A stretch of 54,770 nucleotides of DNA. Origin: CAYNEO01 sp964396245. Lineage in GTDB: Bacteria > Zixibacteria > MSB-5A5 > GN15 > FEB-12. The stretch lies in the NCBI GenBank assembly GCA_964396245.1, contig CAYNEO010000023.1:1-54770 (forward strand), written 5' to 3'. Below are positions 17,006 through 26,105 of this stretch, one piece after another (within the stretch, counting starts at the first letter, position 1; each line of letters opens with the position of its first letter). Under the pieces are notes generated by a model. It saw only the letters and a list, made by a program, of their open reading frames with translations. It ran no database searches and was not told the origin of the DNA. A program made the translations under genes and the position numbers.

Positions 17006-18559
17006 ATGGCGAAAGCGAGAGAACGGTGGGGTTCGCGACTGGGAATCATCCTCGCCGTCGCCGGTTCTGCCGTCGGACTGGGGAATTTTCTCCGGTTTCC
17101 TTCACAGGCGGCGCAGAACGGCGGCAGTTCATTTCTTATCCCGTACTTTGTAGCTCTCGTGCTGGTCGGCATTCCGCTGGTGTGGGTGGAATGGACGGCC
17201 GGTAAATACGGGGGAAGTTTCGGAAGCAGTTCTCCGACGAGTATATTCCAGCGGTTATGGCCAAAGAACAGGCTGATGAAGTATGTCGGAGTCGTTGGGA
17301 TTTACGGACCGTTCGTTATCTACATGTTCTATGTGTATCTGGAATCCTGGTGCCTGGCATTTGCCTATTACTCGCTGACCAATCAACTCACTTTTGCATC
17401 GCCGGAGCAATATGTACACTTTTTACAGTGGTACCAGGGAGTGGACAACGCGGGGGCGTTTTCAGGTTCCGCGCCGGCGATCATTTTCTTTTTTATCACG
17501 TTTTTCATAAACATATCGGTCACGTACCGCGGTCTTCGCGGCGGTATTGAAAAGTTATGCAATATTGCCCTGCCGGCGCTCTTTGTTATGGCGGTGATAC
17601 TTGCCGTTCGCGTGCTGACGCTTGACGCGCCTCCGGGGGCACATCCGGGGCAGGATGCCCTCGGCGGTCTCGGTTTCCTGTGGAATCCTGATCTCTCGCG
17701 AATAGCCGAGCCGAAAGTCTGGCTGGCGGCGGCCGGACAGATATTCTTCACGATGTCGGTCGGGATGGGAGTCATCCTGACGTACTCGAGTTACCTGAGG
17801 CGCAACGACGACGTAGCGCTATCCGGCCTGACAGCGGCGTCGACGAACGAATTTGCCGAAGTAATTCTCGGCGGTTCTATTATTATTCCGGCGGCATTCG
17901 TGTTCTTTGGCCGTGAGTGGCTGATGAACGCACACAACCTCGGCTCATTCGACCTTGGATTCCTGGCTATGCCGCAGATTTTTGCCGGCATACCGGGCGG
18001 GTGGTTCTGGGGGTTCCTCTGGTTCTTCATCCTGTTTCTCGCGGGAATAACATCGTCAATCTCTATTGCCCAGCCGGCAGTGGCGTTTCTCGAGGATGAA
18101 TTAAACTACAGCCGGCAGAAAGCGGTCAAGATTTTTGGATTCGCGGCGTTTATCCTCTGCCAACCGGCAGTGTGGTTCTTGCATCGAGGCATTCTCGACG
18201 AGCTTGATTTCTGGGGAGGTACGGTTATCATTGTGTTCGGCGCGACGATAGAGATCATTCTGCTGGCGTGGGTGTTTGGTATCGACCGGGCCTGGGAAGA
18301 ACTTCACCGGGGGTGCAGTATCAGAGTCCCGCGTATTTTCAAATTCATAATCAAGTGGGTATCGCCGACCCTGCTCTCAGCCATGCTGATATGGTGGCTG
18401 ATTTCAGAGTGGTGGGACGTGATTACGATGAAGGACGTGGCTTCAGCCAACGTTCCGTACATTCTCGGGATTCGGCTGGTTCTCCTGGCAGTTATTGTGA
18501 CATTGCTGGTGATGGTTTACAAGGCGTGGAAGAATCGACCGGTGGAAAGTGCAGGTTAG
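17006..18559 (+). CDS. Sodium-dependent neurotransmitter:sodium symporter (NSS/SNF) family transporter
   Basis: LeuT-fold secondary transporter predicted to import an amino acid with Na+ across the inner membrane. From ATG 17006 (CTGGAGG 8 nt upstream) the product has 517 residues. A further-upstream in-frame start at 16928 lacks a ribosome site and would add 26 non-conserved residues. The family signature GSAVGLGNFLRFP near the N-terminus forms the unwound TM1 substrate/Na+ region, and about 11-12 hydrophobic segments follow. It is the only gene group on the plus strand and is followed after 3 bp by a 39-residue single-span protein resembling the MetS small subunit. Substrate not predictable; methionine or alanine is suggested by the small-subunit pairing. 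Confidence 0.95.
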   Translation: MAKARERWGSRLGIILAVAGSAVGLGNFLRFPSQAAQNGGSSFLIPYFVALVLVGIPLVWVEWTAGKYGGSFGSSSPTSIFQRLWPKNRLMKYVGVVGIYGPFVIYMFYVYLESWCLAFAYYSLTNQLTFASPEQYVHFLQWYQGVDNAGAFSGSAPAIIFFFITFFINISVTYRGLRGGIEKLCNIALPALFVMAVILAVRVLTLDAPPGAHPGQDALGGLGFLWNPDLSRIAEPKVWLAAAGQIFFTMSVGMGVILTYSSYLRRNDDVALSGLTAASTNEFAEVILGGSIIIPAAFVFFGREWLMNAHNLGSFDLGFLAMPQIFAGIPGGWFWGFLWFFILFLAGITSSISIAQPAVAFLEDELNYSRQKAVKIFGFAAFILCQPAVWFLHRGILDELDFWGGTVIIVFGATIEIILLAWVFGIDRAWEELHRGCSIRVPRIFKFIIKWVSPTLLSAMLIWWLISEWWDVITMKDVASANVPYILGIRLVLLAVIVTLLVMVYKAWKNRPVESAG

Positions 18560-18562
18560 GAT

Positions 18563-18682
18563 ATGTCATTCGGTGGCTGGATTTTCTTGATATGTGCCTG
18601 GGGGATTATAATCGGGGTCGCGGTTTACTGCTATGTGAGGACCCTGAGCTGCAAGGAGCCTGATTATGAAGGAGAGCAATAA
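18563..18682 (+). CDS. MetS-like small subunit of the NSS transporter (39 aa)
   Basis: A 39-codon frame, ATG 18563 to TAA, starting 3 bp after the transporter stop. The protein has one membrane span (WIFLICAWGIIIGVAVYCYV) followed by a short charged tail (EPDYEGEQ). This matches the size and layout of the small subunits of methionine/alanine-type NSS importers (MetS/MaAIMP family), which are encoded directly after the large subunit. Recognition rests on position, topology and size; the sequence is too short to be certain. Confidence 0.75.
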   Translation: MSFGGWIFLICAWGIIIGVAVYCYVRTLSCKEPDYEGEQ

Positions 18683-18687
18683 AGGGC

Positions 18688-19803
18688 TCACTCCGGGGCA
18701 GTCAGATACTTGAGGGCTTCACTAATAAGCCTGTCCTTGTCGAATCCCTTGACATCGGCTGATTTCAGGTATTCGATGAAACTCTGATCAAGTCGGCCGA
18801 TTGCTGACCGTCCGAACTGACCGGCATTTTCCTCGTCTTTGTCCCGTTCGAACCGAATATCGAGGGCAAAGCTTTTTTGCCGCAATTGAGCCAGCCTCTC
18901 GGCCGGAATTGTACTCACCGTCTCCGCCGTCACTCCCTCAATATTGACCCGAACGATCTTGTCGGAGCCATCGATCTGTTCCAGATTCTTCTCTATCAAT
19001 TCGACAAGCTGGTCTCCCCGTTTTCCATGAGCATCAATAGTCTGAATATCGGCCATCTCACGACTTTTAACTTCGTGGAACCGGATCGAGAACGGGTCGA
19101 GATCGACTTCGACAAACCCCTTCTCGACGCCTCTCTCGGCTTGTGAGAGACGTTCGGTGGAGCCGGCATAGGTGGCTCGGGGGGCAACCTGGCTGTAGTT
19201 GTGGTAATGCCCGAGCGCGGTGTAATCAAAGCGCTCCATGATTTCAACGGGCAATTCCTGTTCACCAAGGTCAGCCATGGAGAATTCAGGCATGCCGGAA
19301 GCTACGCCGTGCATAATCAGTACATTATGGACGGCGTCCGGATCGGGCACGCATTTCTGGAGTTCCCGCTTCTGCGTTTCGACAGTCAGACAATGGGGCA
19401 ACGCAAAGAATTTGACGCCTTCAATTTCAAAAACGCTCAACGTACCGGCGGCCGAAATATAGAGATTGTCGATATTTGCGAAGATATCCAGCGCCGCGCC
19501 AATATGCGGTTGTTTAGGAGCATCGTGGTTGCCGCAAATAATGATCGTGGGAATCTCGTGTTCCTCGGCCAACCGAAAGAGCTGTTGCCCGGCAATGGCT
19601 ATGATTCGGTTGAGGGGACGGACAGAGTCGAAGAGGTCGCCTGAATGAATACAGAAGTCAGGTTTGAGCTGGATTATGCGGTCGACGGCTTCGACAAAAC
19701 TGTTGATAATGTCTTCCTGTCGAAGGGTCAGCCCGCTCTCCCCTCTTTTCGGGTGGCCGGCGCCGGCGCCAAGATGTGAATCGGACAGGTGGCACATTCT
19801 CAT
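18688..19803 (-). CDS. sbcD: DNA repair nuclease subunit SbcD (Mre11-like)
   Basis: Mn2+-dependent nuclease/metallophosphoesterase that with SbcC cuts DNA hairpins and protein-blocked ends. Starting at ATG 19803 (MRMCHLSDSHLG) gives 371 residues. An in-frame TTG at 19845 would add 14 residues that break the usual Mre11 N-terminus. The metallophosphoesterase motifs are all present: SDSHLG, SGDLFDS, CGNHDAP, MHG and GHYHN. The C-terminal capping region is diverged. SbcC is not adjacent, which is unusual since sbcCD are normally together. The gene converges on the transporter pair, with 5 bp between stop codons. Confidence 0.88.
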   Translation of the reverse strand: MRMCHLSDSHLGAGAGHPKRGESGLTLRQEDIINSFVEAVDRIIQLKPDFCIHSGDLFDSVRPLNRIIAIAGQQLFRLAEEHEIPTIIICGNHDAPKQPHIGAALDIFANIDNLYISAAGTLSVFEIEGVKFFALPHCLTVETQKRELQKCVPDPDAVHNVLIMHGVASGMPEFSMADLGEQELPVEIMERFDYTALGHYHNYSQVAPRATYAGSTERLSQAERGVEKGFVEVDLDPFSIRFHEVKSREMADIQTIDAHGKRGDQLVELIEKNLEQIDGSDKIVRVNIEGVTAETVSTIPAERLAQLRQKSFALDIRFERDKDEENAGQFGRSAIGRLDQSFIEYLKSADVKGFDKDRLISEALKYLTAPE

Positions 19804-19881
19804 GGTCGTAAATATACGCAGACAATCAGAGGGATCAAATGGCAAATGTGAGCAGCGGGATCTGAAGTGATGGAAGACGAA

Positions 19882-21312
19882 TCAATATATGCCGTAGCGG
19901 GCGATTCGGTCGCGAAGTGTGTTCCGGGATATGCCGAGAGCTTCCGCCGTCTTCACCTGGTTACCGTCGAACTGTTTCAGGCAGGAGGCAATCATCGCCC
20001 GCTCGAGCGCGGACTCGAGGAAATGGAACACCTGGCCGTTGGAATTGGCCACGAGCTTTGGCATAATCGGATCGACGATCTTCTTGAAGGTCTCGGTGTA
20101 GTCATCCTGAAGCTCGGACAGGTCGAGTTCGAGTTTCGGGTTGTTTTCAGTGAGACTCGGGAAATCCTCCACCTGGAGGGAGTCATTCTTGGACATGACC
20201 ATGGCCGTATGGACGTTGTTTTCGAGCTCGCGAACGTTCCCCGGCCACTGGTAGCGCAGCATTTGCTGAACGGCCTTTTTCGAGATCTGCTTCGAGGGTA
20301 TGGAGAGCTGGCGCGAGAATTTGTTGGTGAAGTAGTCCACCAGAAGGGGCACGTCTTCACGCCGTTCGCGCAAGGGCGGTATATAAATGGAGACAACTTT
20401 CAAACGATAGAACAGGTCGACCCGGAACGAGCCCTCTTTCATAAGCTGAACCAGTGACTTGTTGGTGGCGGCGATAATACGGACCTCGACATTGATGGAT
20501 TCATTTCCGCCTACCCGTTCAAAGCATTTTTCCTGAAGGACGCGTAGCAGCTTGGACTGGGTCAGCATTGACATATCGCCGATTTCATCGAGAAACAGCG
20601 TTCCGTGGTCGGCCTGCTCGAATTTTCCAATTCTCTTGTAATAGGCTCCGGTGAAGGCGCCTTTTTCGTGGCCGAAGAGTTCCGACTCGAGCAATGTTTC
20701 GGGAAGAGCGGCACAGTTGACCGAGAGAAAAGCACTGTTCTTGCGCTTGGAGTTGCGATGGATGGCTCGTGCCACCAGTTCCTTCCCGGTACCCGACTCG
20801 CCAAAGATTAGGACGGCGGCGTCGGTCTTGGCAACCTGACCGATAAGTTTGGCTATCTCGACTATTTCGGGGGATTTGCCAACTATTTCATCGACCGACA
20901 CAGCCGGCTGGATCTGCGGATCAGATATGACCGGCGCGTGTTTGTGAGAACCGTACCCGCAGGCCTTGTTGACGGTATCGATAAGCTTTTCGATTTCGAA
21001 CGGCTTGGTGAGATATTCATAAGCTCCTTCCCTCATTGCCTCGATAGCGTTCTCGGTCGACACGAAGCCGGAGATCATGATAACCGGCAGGTCGTCCTTG
21101 ACCTGCTTGATCTGTTTGAGAACATCGAGACCGGAAAGAGTGGGCAGGTTGACGTCGAGCATAACCAAATCGACGTCGCTGTTCTCGGAGAGGAAGTTAC
21201 TGACGTTGGTTCCGTCTTCGAGAAAATTGAACTCGAATTTATCGGTATCGAAGAGGTTCGCCAGTGACTGAGAGACCTCTTTATCATCATCAACAAGGAG
21301 TATTTTCTTCAT
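19882..21312 (-). CDS. NtrC-type sigma-54-dependent response regulator
   Basis: Two-component regulator that activates RNA polymerase bearing sigma-54. The 476 residues comprise a receiver domain (1-120) with acidic pocket Asp8/Asp9, phosphoacceptor Asp53 and Lys103. The AAA+ domain has Walker A GESGTGKE (171-178) and the sigma-54-contacting GAFTGA loop (218-223). A Fis-type helix-turn-helix (ALGISRNTLRDRIARYG) lies at the C-terminus. Every catalytic motif is intact. No histidine kinase is adjacent. Two sigma-54-like boxes lie in this same window before hsp20 genes, so it is a candidate activator for them, though nothing direct links them. A 17-bp palindrome lies about 105 bp upstream of its start. 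Confidence 0.97.
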   Translation of the reverse strand: MKKILLVDDDKEVSQSLANLFDTDKFEFNFLEDGTNVSNFLSENSDVDLVMLDVNLPTLSGLDVLKQIKQVKDDLPVIMISGFVSTENAIEAMREGAYEYLTKPFEIEKLIDTVNKACGYGSHKHAPVISDPQIQPAVSVDEIVGKSPEIVEIAKLIGQVAKTDAAVLIFGESGTGKELVARAIHRNSKRKNSAFLSVNCAALPETLLESELFGHEKGAFTGAYYKRIGKFEQADHGTLFLDEIGDMSMLTQSKLLRVLQEKCFERVGGNESINVEVRIIAATNKSLVQLMKEGSFRVDLFYRLKVVSIYIPPLRERREDVPLLVDYFTNKFSRQLSIPSKQISKKAVQQMLRYQWPGNVRELENNVHTAMVMSKNDSLQVEDFPSLTENNPKLELDLSELQDDYTETFKKIVDPIMPKLVANSNGQVFHFLESALERAMIASCLKQFDGNQVKTAEALGISRNTLRDRIARYGIY

Positions 21313-21417
21313 ATCTTTTTATGCCCTCGGAAGCACACTAATTATATCGGCGGCTTTCGATTTTTATAAAGGGGATGGCCGCGAAAATTGCTGAAAAGAC
21401 AACCAATATGGTGCACC

Positions 21418-21434
21418 CCCATATAGTATATGGG
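21418..21434. promoter_or_regulatory. 17-bp palindrome upstream of the response regulator
   Basis: CCCATATA-G-TATATGGG is a perfect inverted repeat with a 1-base centre, in the 252-bp gap between the membrane-protein gene and the response-regulator gene. Size and symmetry fit a dimeric regulator operator. The binding protein is unknown; autoregulation is one possibility. Confidence 0.5.
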
Positions 21435-21504
21435 AGAACTCGAGGCTTCCTGCCGGCGGCAACGATCTAATTCCCCGGATGGCTTATCGCCGAACTGACA
21501 GGCA

Positions 21505-21539
21505 GAAAAAAGCCTCCGAGAAAAAACAGTCCCGGAGGC
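21505..21539 (-). terminator. Rho-independent terminator after the polytopic membrane protein
   Basis: GCCTCCG/CGGAGGC stem (7 bp) with a 14-nt loop, followed on the minus strand by a T-run of six. It lies 25 bp past the stop codon at 21565. Confidence 0.85.
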
Positions 21540-21564
21540 GACAATCGATATCCTGCGAGATCTA

Positions 21565-22404
21565 TCAGACTTCGGGTTCTTCTTCCATCAGGAAGCGGAC
21601 GGCAGTACCCATCCAGAAATAGTTGGCCAGGATCTCCACGACGAGGCCAGCGACGAGGACCCAGTATACCAGTTCCGGTTTGAATTTGAGGACGATCTGG
21701 TCGGCATAGCCGGCCAGGGCAGAGAACAGGTATGGGCCGGCCAGAATCACCGCCGACAGGAAGAATGCGGTCAAGGGGCGCCGGGCAAAGAGCCGGAGTG
21801 AGCGACCGATTGCCTTCAGGAAATTCTCACGATAGACGACAACGGCCGGTATCGCGAAATAGAGCAGCGACAGGATCAGGGCCATAAAGAACGGCATGAT
21901 GACGAAGTTGAACAGGAGTAGTCGCCGGGGCGAATATTGGTGGAAGAAGGCAAACCACTCAGGGAAGAAAATACTGGCAACTACTGTCAGGCCGGTCAGC
22001 ACCACCCAGACCAGGATGAGCTGCAGCCACTGGGAAGCCGCCGAACGAATACCTCCCTCCCGAGCCGAGCCGAGGTAACTGTTACGAAAATACACGGCAA
22101 CGGCGCCGAGGAAGAGAGTCTCGAGAATCAGACCCGGAATAAGCTTGGCCAAACCAAAGTAATACGGTATCAGCAGGTAGTGCATGGGGTAATGAGTAAA
22201 CATGGCGGCATTTGCTTTGCCGACCAGTCCCGTCCAGAACATCACCATCCCGTAAAACAACGGCGAGAGAAAGTCATTGAAGGAAAAGAGCAGAAGCCAG
22301 TTGATGAGGGTCAATATAATGAGCAACAACCATATTTTGCCGCGCCCGGCCTGTTTGATTGCGCTGATAAAAAGCCCAATGTACTGATTGATATATTTCA
22401 GCAT
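21565..22404 (-). CDS. Polytopic inner-membrane protein, unknown function
   Basis: 279 residues with about six hydrophobic helices (for example KIWLLLIILTLINWLLLFSF, LIPGLILETLFLGAVAVYF, LLFNFVIMPFFMALILSLL, LVYWVLVAGLVVEILANYF). An N-terminal amphipathic segment precedes TM1 and the tail is acidic (MEEEPEV). The layout resembles DUF-type membrane proteins with a conserved GRSLRLFARRP loop, but I do not recognise a functional family. It starts 20 bp after the FN3 lipoprotein stop, so it is probably in the same operon. A clear terminator follows it. Confidence 0.8.
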   Translation of the reverse strand: MLKYINQYIGLFISAIKQAGRGKIWLLLIILTLINWLLLFSFNDFLSPLFYGMVMFWTGLVGKANAAMFTHYPMHYLLIPYYFGLAKLIPGLILETLFLGAVAVYFRNSYLGSAREGGIRSAASQWLQLILVWVVLTGLTVVASIFFPEWFAFFHQYSPRRLLLFNFVIMPFFMALILSLLYFAIPAVVVYRENFLKAIGRSLRLFARRPLTAFFLSAVILAGPYLFSALAGYADQIVLKFKPELVYWVLVAGLVVEILANYFWMGTAVRFLMEEEPEV

Positions 22405-22424
22405 GATGTATCCCCTGGCATCGA

Positions 22425-23960
22425 TTACCTGCCAATAGTGACTTCGTTCGAGCCCGTGAATTTACCCTGTCTGTCGTAGACGTAAACCTTATACCGATAG
22501 GTACCTGCCGTCGGAACGAAGTCGTTATATGTATCGGTACTCTGTGTATTGATGAACTTGATCAGAAGGTTGTCGGGCGGCGGATTGGGGATGGTAGAAC
22601 CCGAACGATATATTCGATACGAGGCAAAGTCTTCGTCGGCATTACGTGACCACGATAGTGCAATGACCGAATCCGGAGCCAGAGCCCCGGCCAGGACGAC
22701 GGCTGTCGGGGCATCGTTCGCGGGAGTGGTGGCGCTGTCCACGTTGGAGGCTGCGGACAACCCGTACGTATTGTAAACGTAAATCCGATAGAAGTACTTC
22801 GTGTTTTCGTTGACAGTTGTATCGGTATACGTGACGGTGCTCTTGGCAGATATCGTGGACATCAGCTTCGACTGTTCCGTGACGGCCGCGGTCGGGTTGC
22901 GGTAGATTCGATACGATGCAAAATCGCTGCTTGCCGCCTGGGTCCATGTCAGGGCGACCTCATAGCTGGCCAGCGCTTCGGTCTGTGTCAGCTGCACCGG
23001 CAGAGGCGAACTCTGAATCGACAGCGTCTGAACGGCGACGGTGGGCGTGGCGGCATTGCCGGCAGCGTCTGTGAAATTGCCGGTTACCTGGCTGTTATCC
23101 ACGACGAGATCGGTCGGGACGATATAGCGGGCGGCATAGATACCGTCGCCGGCAACCAGGTCACCGTCGGTTCCGTCGTCGTACAATGCAATGGGACCGA
23201 TAGTCTTGAATGAGACGGAAGCATCGCCACCCTCTTCCCCGGCATCGAGACCGAACACGATGGTATCGCCGGTCGTGAATATCTGGTCGTTGGGTTCAAA
23301 GAAGACGGAATCGATGCGCGCGCGCGTGTCGAGAATGATATCGTCGGACAAAAGGCTGCCCGACTGCGCCCCGCTGGCGAACAGGAACCGAGCGTAAACT
23401 GTCTTCTCACCGTCTCCCTGGGTCAGGGTAAAGCTTTTCTGAAAAGCGTACGGCTCGTAGACGGCGTCGGCGAAGGTGGAGTCCTCGGAAAGGATGACGT
23501 TGGTGGTACCGTCGATGGCGTTCAACTGGACTTGCACATTACGCCGGTTGGTATACTGGGCATTGTTGTTGATTGTGATCGACAGCACGCCGGCGGTCGC
23601 GGAAACGGCCGTTGATCTCTTGCCCTCGATGCCATCGGTTCCGACAGCAGCCACCCGGAACAGATAGGTGTGGTTGACCATCAGATCGCTGACGGTCCGG
23701 CTGTAACCGGTAGTGGAATCCCGCAGGGTATATTCGCCATCGGTGCTGTCGGCGACATAGATACGGAACCGGTTGACGGCGGCGCTGTCAATCACGGCCC
23801 ACGTGAGGACTACGGCCTGGTTATCGATAGCGGCCTGAACGTCGACCGGCGCCGGAAGCGGCTCGGGCAGCGAGCGTACGGGATCGCGAGAGTCAATCTG
23901 GCGGTCGCACCCCGATACGACGAGCAGAAGCAGAAGGGCGGATAATGTCAATTTACGCAT
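22425..23960 (-). CDS. Fibronectin type III-repeat lipoprotein
   Basis: 511 residues with a lipoprotein signal peptide ending VVSGC (Cys18). FN3 domains lie at about 36-125, 320-415 and 415-505, showing the LTWAVIDSAAVNRFRIY and LSWSRNADEDFASYRIYRSG patterns. An Ig-like domain lies between them (about 130-215, with GDGEKTVYARF), then a module with YDDGTDGDLVAGDGIYAARY. No catalytic residues are evident. Such multi-domain lipoproteins are typically surface or periplasmic adhesion/scaffold proteins. It follows the PEGA-domain gene by 14 bp and precedes a membrane protein by 20 bp. Confidence 0.88.
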   Translation of the reverse strand: MRKLTLSALLLLLVVSGCDRQIDSRDPVRSLPEPLPAPVDVQAAIDNQAVVLTWAVIDSAAVNRFRIYVADSTDGEYTLRDSTTGYSRTVSDLMVNHTYLFRVAAVGTDGIEGKRSTAVSATAGVLSITINNNAQYTNRRNVQVQLNAIDGTTNVILSEDSTFADAVYEPYAFQKSFTLTQGDGEKTVYARFLFASGAQSGSLLSDDIILDTRARIDSVFFEPNDQIFTTGDTIVFGLDAGEEGGDASVSFKTIGPIALYDDGTDGDLVAGDGIYAARYIVPTDLVVDNSQVTGNFTDAAGNAATPTVAVQTLSIQSSPLPVQLTQTEALASYEVALTWTQAASSDFASYRIYRNPTAAVTEQSKLMSTISAKSTVTYTDTTVNENTKYFYRIYVYNTYGLSAASNVDSATTPANDAPTAVVLAGALAPDSVIALSWSRNADEDFASYRIYRSGSTIPNPPPDNLLIKFINTQSTDTYNDFVPTAGTYRYKVYVYDRQGKFTGSNEVTIGR

Positions 23961-23974
23961 GGCCTCTCTCCTAC

Positions 23975-24727
23975 TCAGAATCGGTGAGACAGCGTCAGCC
24001 CGACACTGTTCAGATTGGCATTGGGTTCAACGGTCAGGCCCTTCACGGAGAAGGTACCTCGTTCATTCGGGAAAAAGAACAGAACATCGATCAGATTCAG
24101 GGCCCACACCCCGGCGACGACGCCGATTGTAATTCGCCTGGTGTTTTCCGAGTCGTAGGCATCGTTCTGGGCATCGACGAGTCGCGAATGCAGCACTGAG
24201 AGATCCTGATAACTGGCCCCCTCGGCCCGGGCGGAATCGTAGTCTGCGACGCGGGCTTCGAAGCGGTCGTAGTCATCGTTGTAACTGTAGTCGGCGATTA
24301 GAAACGCGGCAATCGAACCTGCGGCAAGAAAACTGAAAGCATATCCCTTAAAGTTTTCGTCGGCGTACCGCTGCCCCCATCCGGGTATCAGGAGAGATCT
24401 GGCGGCCGCTTTGAAACGCGTTTTGGGGGACAGCTGAACAGAGACTTCCATCTGGCGGGTCGGATCGAGAGTTATATGTGTCGAATAGTTCTCGTAGCCG
24501 TGCCTCGTAATTTCAAGCTTGTAGTCGCCGACGAGCGGCTGTCGGAAAAATGTCGGCGTGATACCGGTGACGATGACAGGGCCCGACAGTGTTGCCTGGG
24601 CACCTTCAGGGGCCGAGCGAACAATGAGTCCGCTGGGTGTCGTCGCCGCCTCCTGCGCCGCTACCGACGCACAGGCCAGCAACATCAAGCAACAGAGGGC
24701 GATATAGGCATGGATCCGTTTCGACAT
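23975..24727 (-). CDS. PEGA-domain envelope protein with DUF5683-like region
   Basis: From ATG 24727 (TTGAGGAGGCT just upstream, a strong ribosome site) the product has 250 residues. An upstream in-frame frame adds 34 residues without a ribosome site. A signal sequence is present; it can be read as a SPI peptide (ASVAAQ) or a weak lipobox (LLAC, Cys19). A PEGA domain follows (about 32-100; SAPEGAQATLSG, GDYKLEITRHGYENYS), then a region with the SLLIPGWGQRYADENFKGY pattern seen in DUF5683-type proteins, two hydrophobic segments and a C-terminal strand ending in Phe. PEGA domains bind S-layer or polysaccharide components in other bacteria. It is probably co-transcribed with the FN3 lipoprotein gene. 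Confidence 0.82.
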   Translation of the reverse strand: MSKRIHAYIALCCLMLLACASVAAQEAATTPSGLIVRSAPEGAQATLSGPVIVTGITPTFFRQPLVGDYKLEITRHGYENYSTHITLDPTRQMEVSVQLSPKTRFKAAARSLLIPGWGQRYADENFKGYAFSFLAAGSIAAFLIADYSYNDDYDRFEARVADYDSARAEGASYQDLSVLHSRLVDAQNDAYDSENTRRITIGVVAGVWALNLIDVLFFFPNERGTFSVKGLTVEPNANLNSVGLTLSHRF

Positions 24728-24875
24728 AGCCTCCTCAATCCCTGAGATTGTCGTTTCTCCAAGTATCGGGAAAAATAAAGTATAGGTTGACGCGGTACAA
24801 GTTATAAATGACCAAAAAAAAGCCGCCACGTTACGGACGGTAAACTCTGTTCAGGGGCGGGCCGAAGCAACGATG

Positions 24876-25805
24876 TCAACAAGCGCCACGGCCCGTTATT
24901 ACCACCACTACAGTCTTGAGAAGGATCTTAATATCGCTCCAGAGAGTCCACTCCCGTATATATTGACGGTCAAAATCCACTTTCCTGACGACCGACGCCA
25001 GAGAAGAATCATAACCGCTCTCGATCTGCGCCAGACCGGTCAGGCCGGGTTTGACGCTCAGTCGTTCCGTGTAGCCATCGACCTTGGTGGAAAGATCCTT
25101 GACGAACTGTGGACGCTCCGGCCGGGGCCCCACCAGGGACATGTCTCCTTTGAGGACATTGAAAAACTGCGGGACTTCGTCGAGCCGCGTCCGCCTGAGG
25201 AAACTGCCAAAACGCGTGATCCGCGGGTCGTTTCTTGTCGCCCAGACCGGTCCGCTCTGTCTTTCGGCGTCATGAACCATAGTGCGGAACTTGATCACCT
25301 TGAAGGGTTTTCCGAGGTAATCCACCTTGCGACGGTCCTGACAACGTCGATTGTCGTTGATATCGGCCCGCTGGCAATACCGGCGGCTCTTCTTGCGACG
25401 GTTAACGCCGATACGCATCTGGGTGTAGAAGACGGGGCCGCGCGAATCAAGCTTGATGAACATGAGGACAACCAGCACGATTGGTAGCGAAATCAGCATA
25501 CCGACCGTGGCGCCGACTATATCCAAAGTCCTTTTGACTATCCTGTTGAGCATAACTTTTATCTGCGCCGCCCTCGTCAGCGACACAGGCACGGCAAATA
25601 TATAAAAAGTGGATAATGCGACAAACCATAAACCAGACAATTCGGAGAATAAGAATCGCGTACGGGTAAGTAGATCAAGGCCAATTTCGGGGTTGTACGG
25701 ACGGACAATATCAACGCTTTCCGACACACCCAAGGGGACTGACCCGCGACGGACCGATGAAGCGTGAGTAGAACTGAAATTGAATCTGTTTGTGTTGTCG
25801 TCCAT
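24876..25805 (-). CDS. Bacterial sugar-phosphate transferase (WbaP/WcaJ-type polyprenol-phosphate transferase)
   Basis: Transfers a sugar-1-phosphate to undecaprenyl phosphate to start a surface polysaccharide. The domain begins after one clear membrane helix (GATVGMLISLPIVLVVLMF). Hallmarks are VIKFRTM, the DPRITRFGSFLRRTRLDEVPQFFNVLKGDMSLVGPRPE block, VKPGLTGLAQI, and a C-terminal ILLKTVVVVI segment. Between RIGVN and the GKPFKVIKFRTM block lies a Cys/Arg-rich insert that some members carry. I took ATG 25805 (309 aa); an in-frame TTG at 25970 would add 55 residues and no good ribosome site favours either. The carrier lipid it needs is regenerated by UppP, also in this window. Confidence 0.88.
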   Translation of the reverse strand: MDDNTNRFNFSSTHASSVRRGSVPLGVSESVDIVRPYNPEIGLDLLTRTRFLFSELSGLWFVALSTFYIFAVPVSLTRAAQIKVMLNRIVKRTLDIVGATVGMLISLPIVLVVLMFIKLDSRGPVFYTQMRIGVNRRKKSRRYCQRADINDNRRCQDRRKVDYLGKPFKVIKFRTMVHDAERQSGPVWATRNDPRITRFGSFLRRTRLDEVPQFFNVLKGDMSLVGPRPERPQFVKDLSTKVDGYTERLSVKPGLTGLAQIESGYDSSLASVVRKVDFDRQYIREWTLWSDIKILLKTVVVVITGRGAC

Positions 25806-26105
25806 AATTCTGTCGAAAAAATGCGCTCTGATACAGGTATCTTCGCGTTCGCCCGCTACAACGAGCAAAAGGGTTGCCGAAACGCCGCGATGTGGCGCTA
25901 GATTACGGTTTTTGCGGGATAAAATCGCACCCTCGTAATCCACTGTCTTGCAGTTGATTGTGAGTCTCAAGCTAGGCCGTCGAGGAAGTCACGGCATATC
26001 GATCCGTTAAGTCAGCTCCGGCGCTCCAGAATTCTGTGATTCTCAGTCACATTTACTGCAATTGCTTGCAGACGGCCGCCGAAATGGTGTGCAATGAGAG
26101 GCAAT

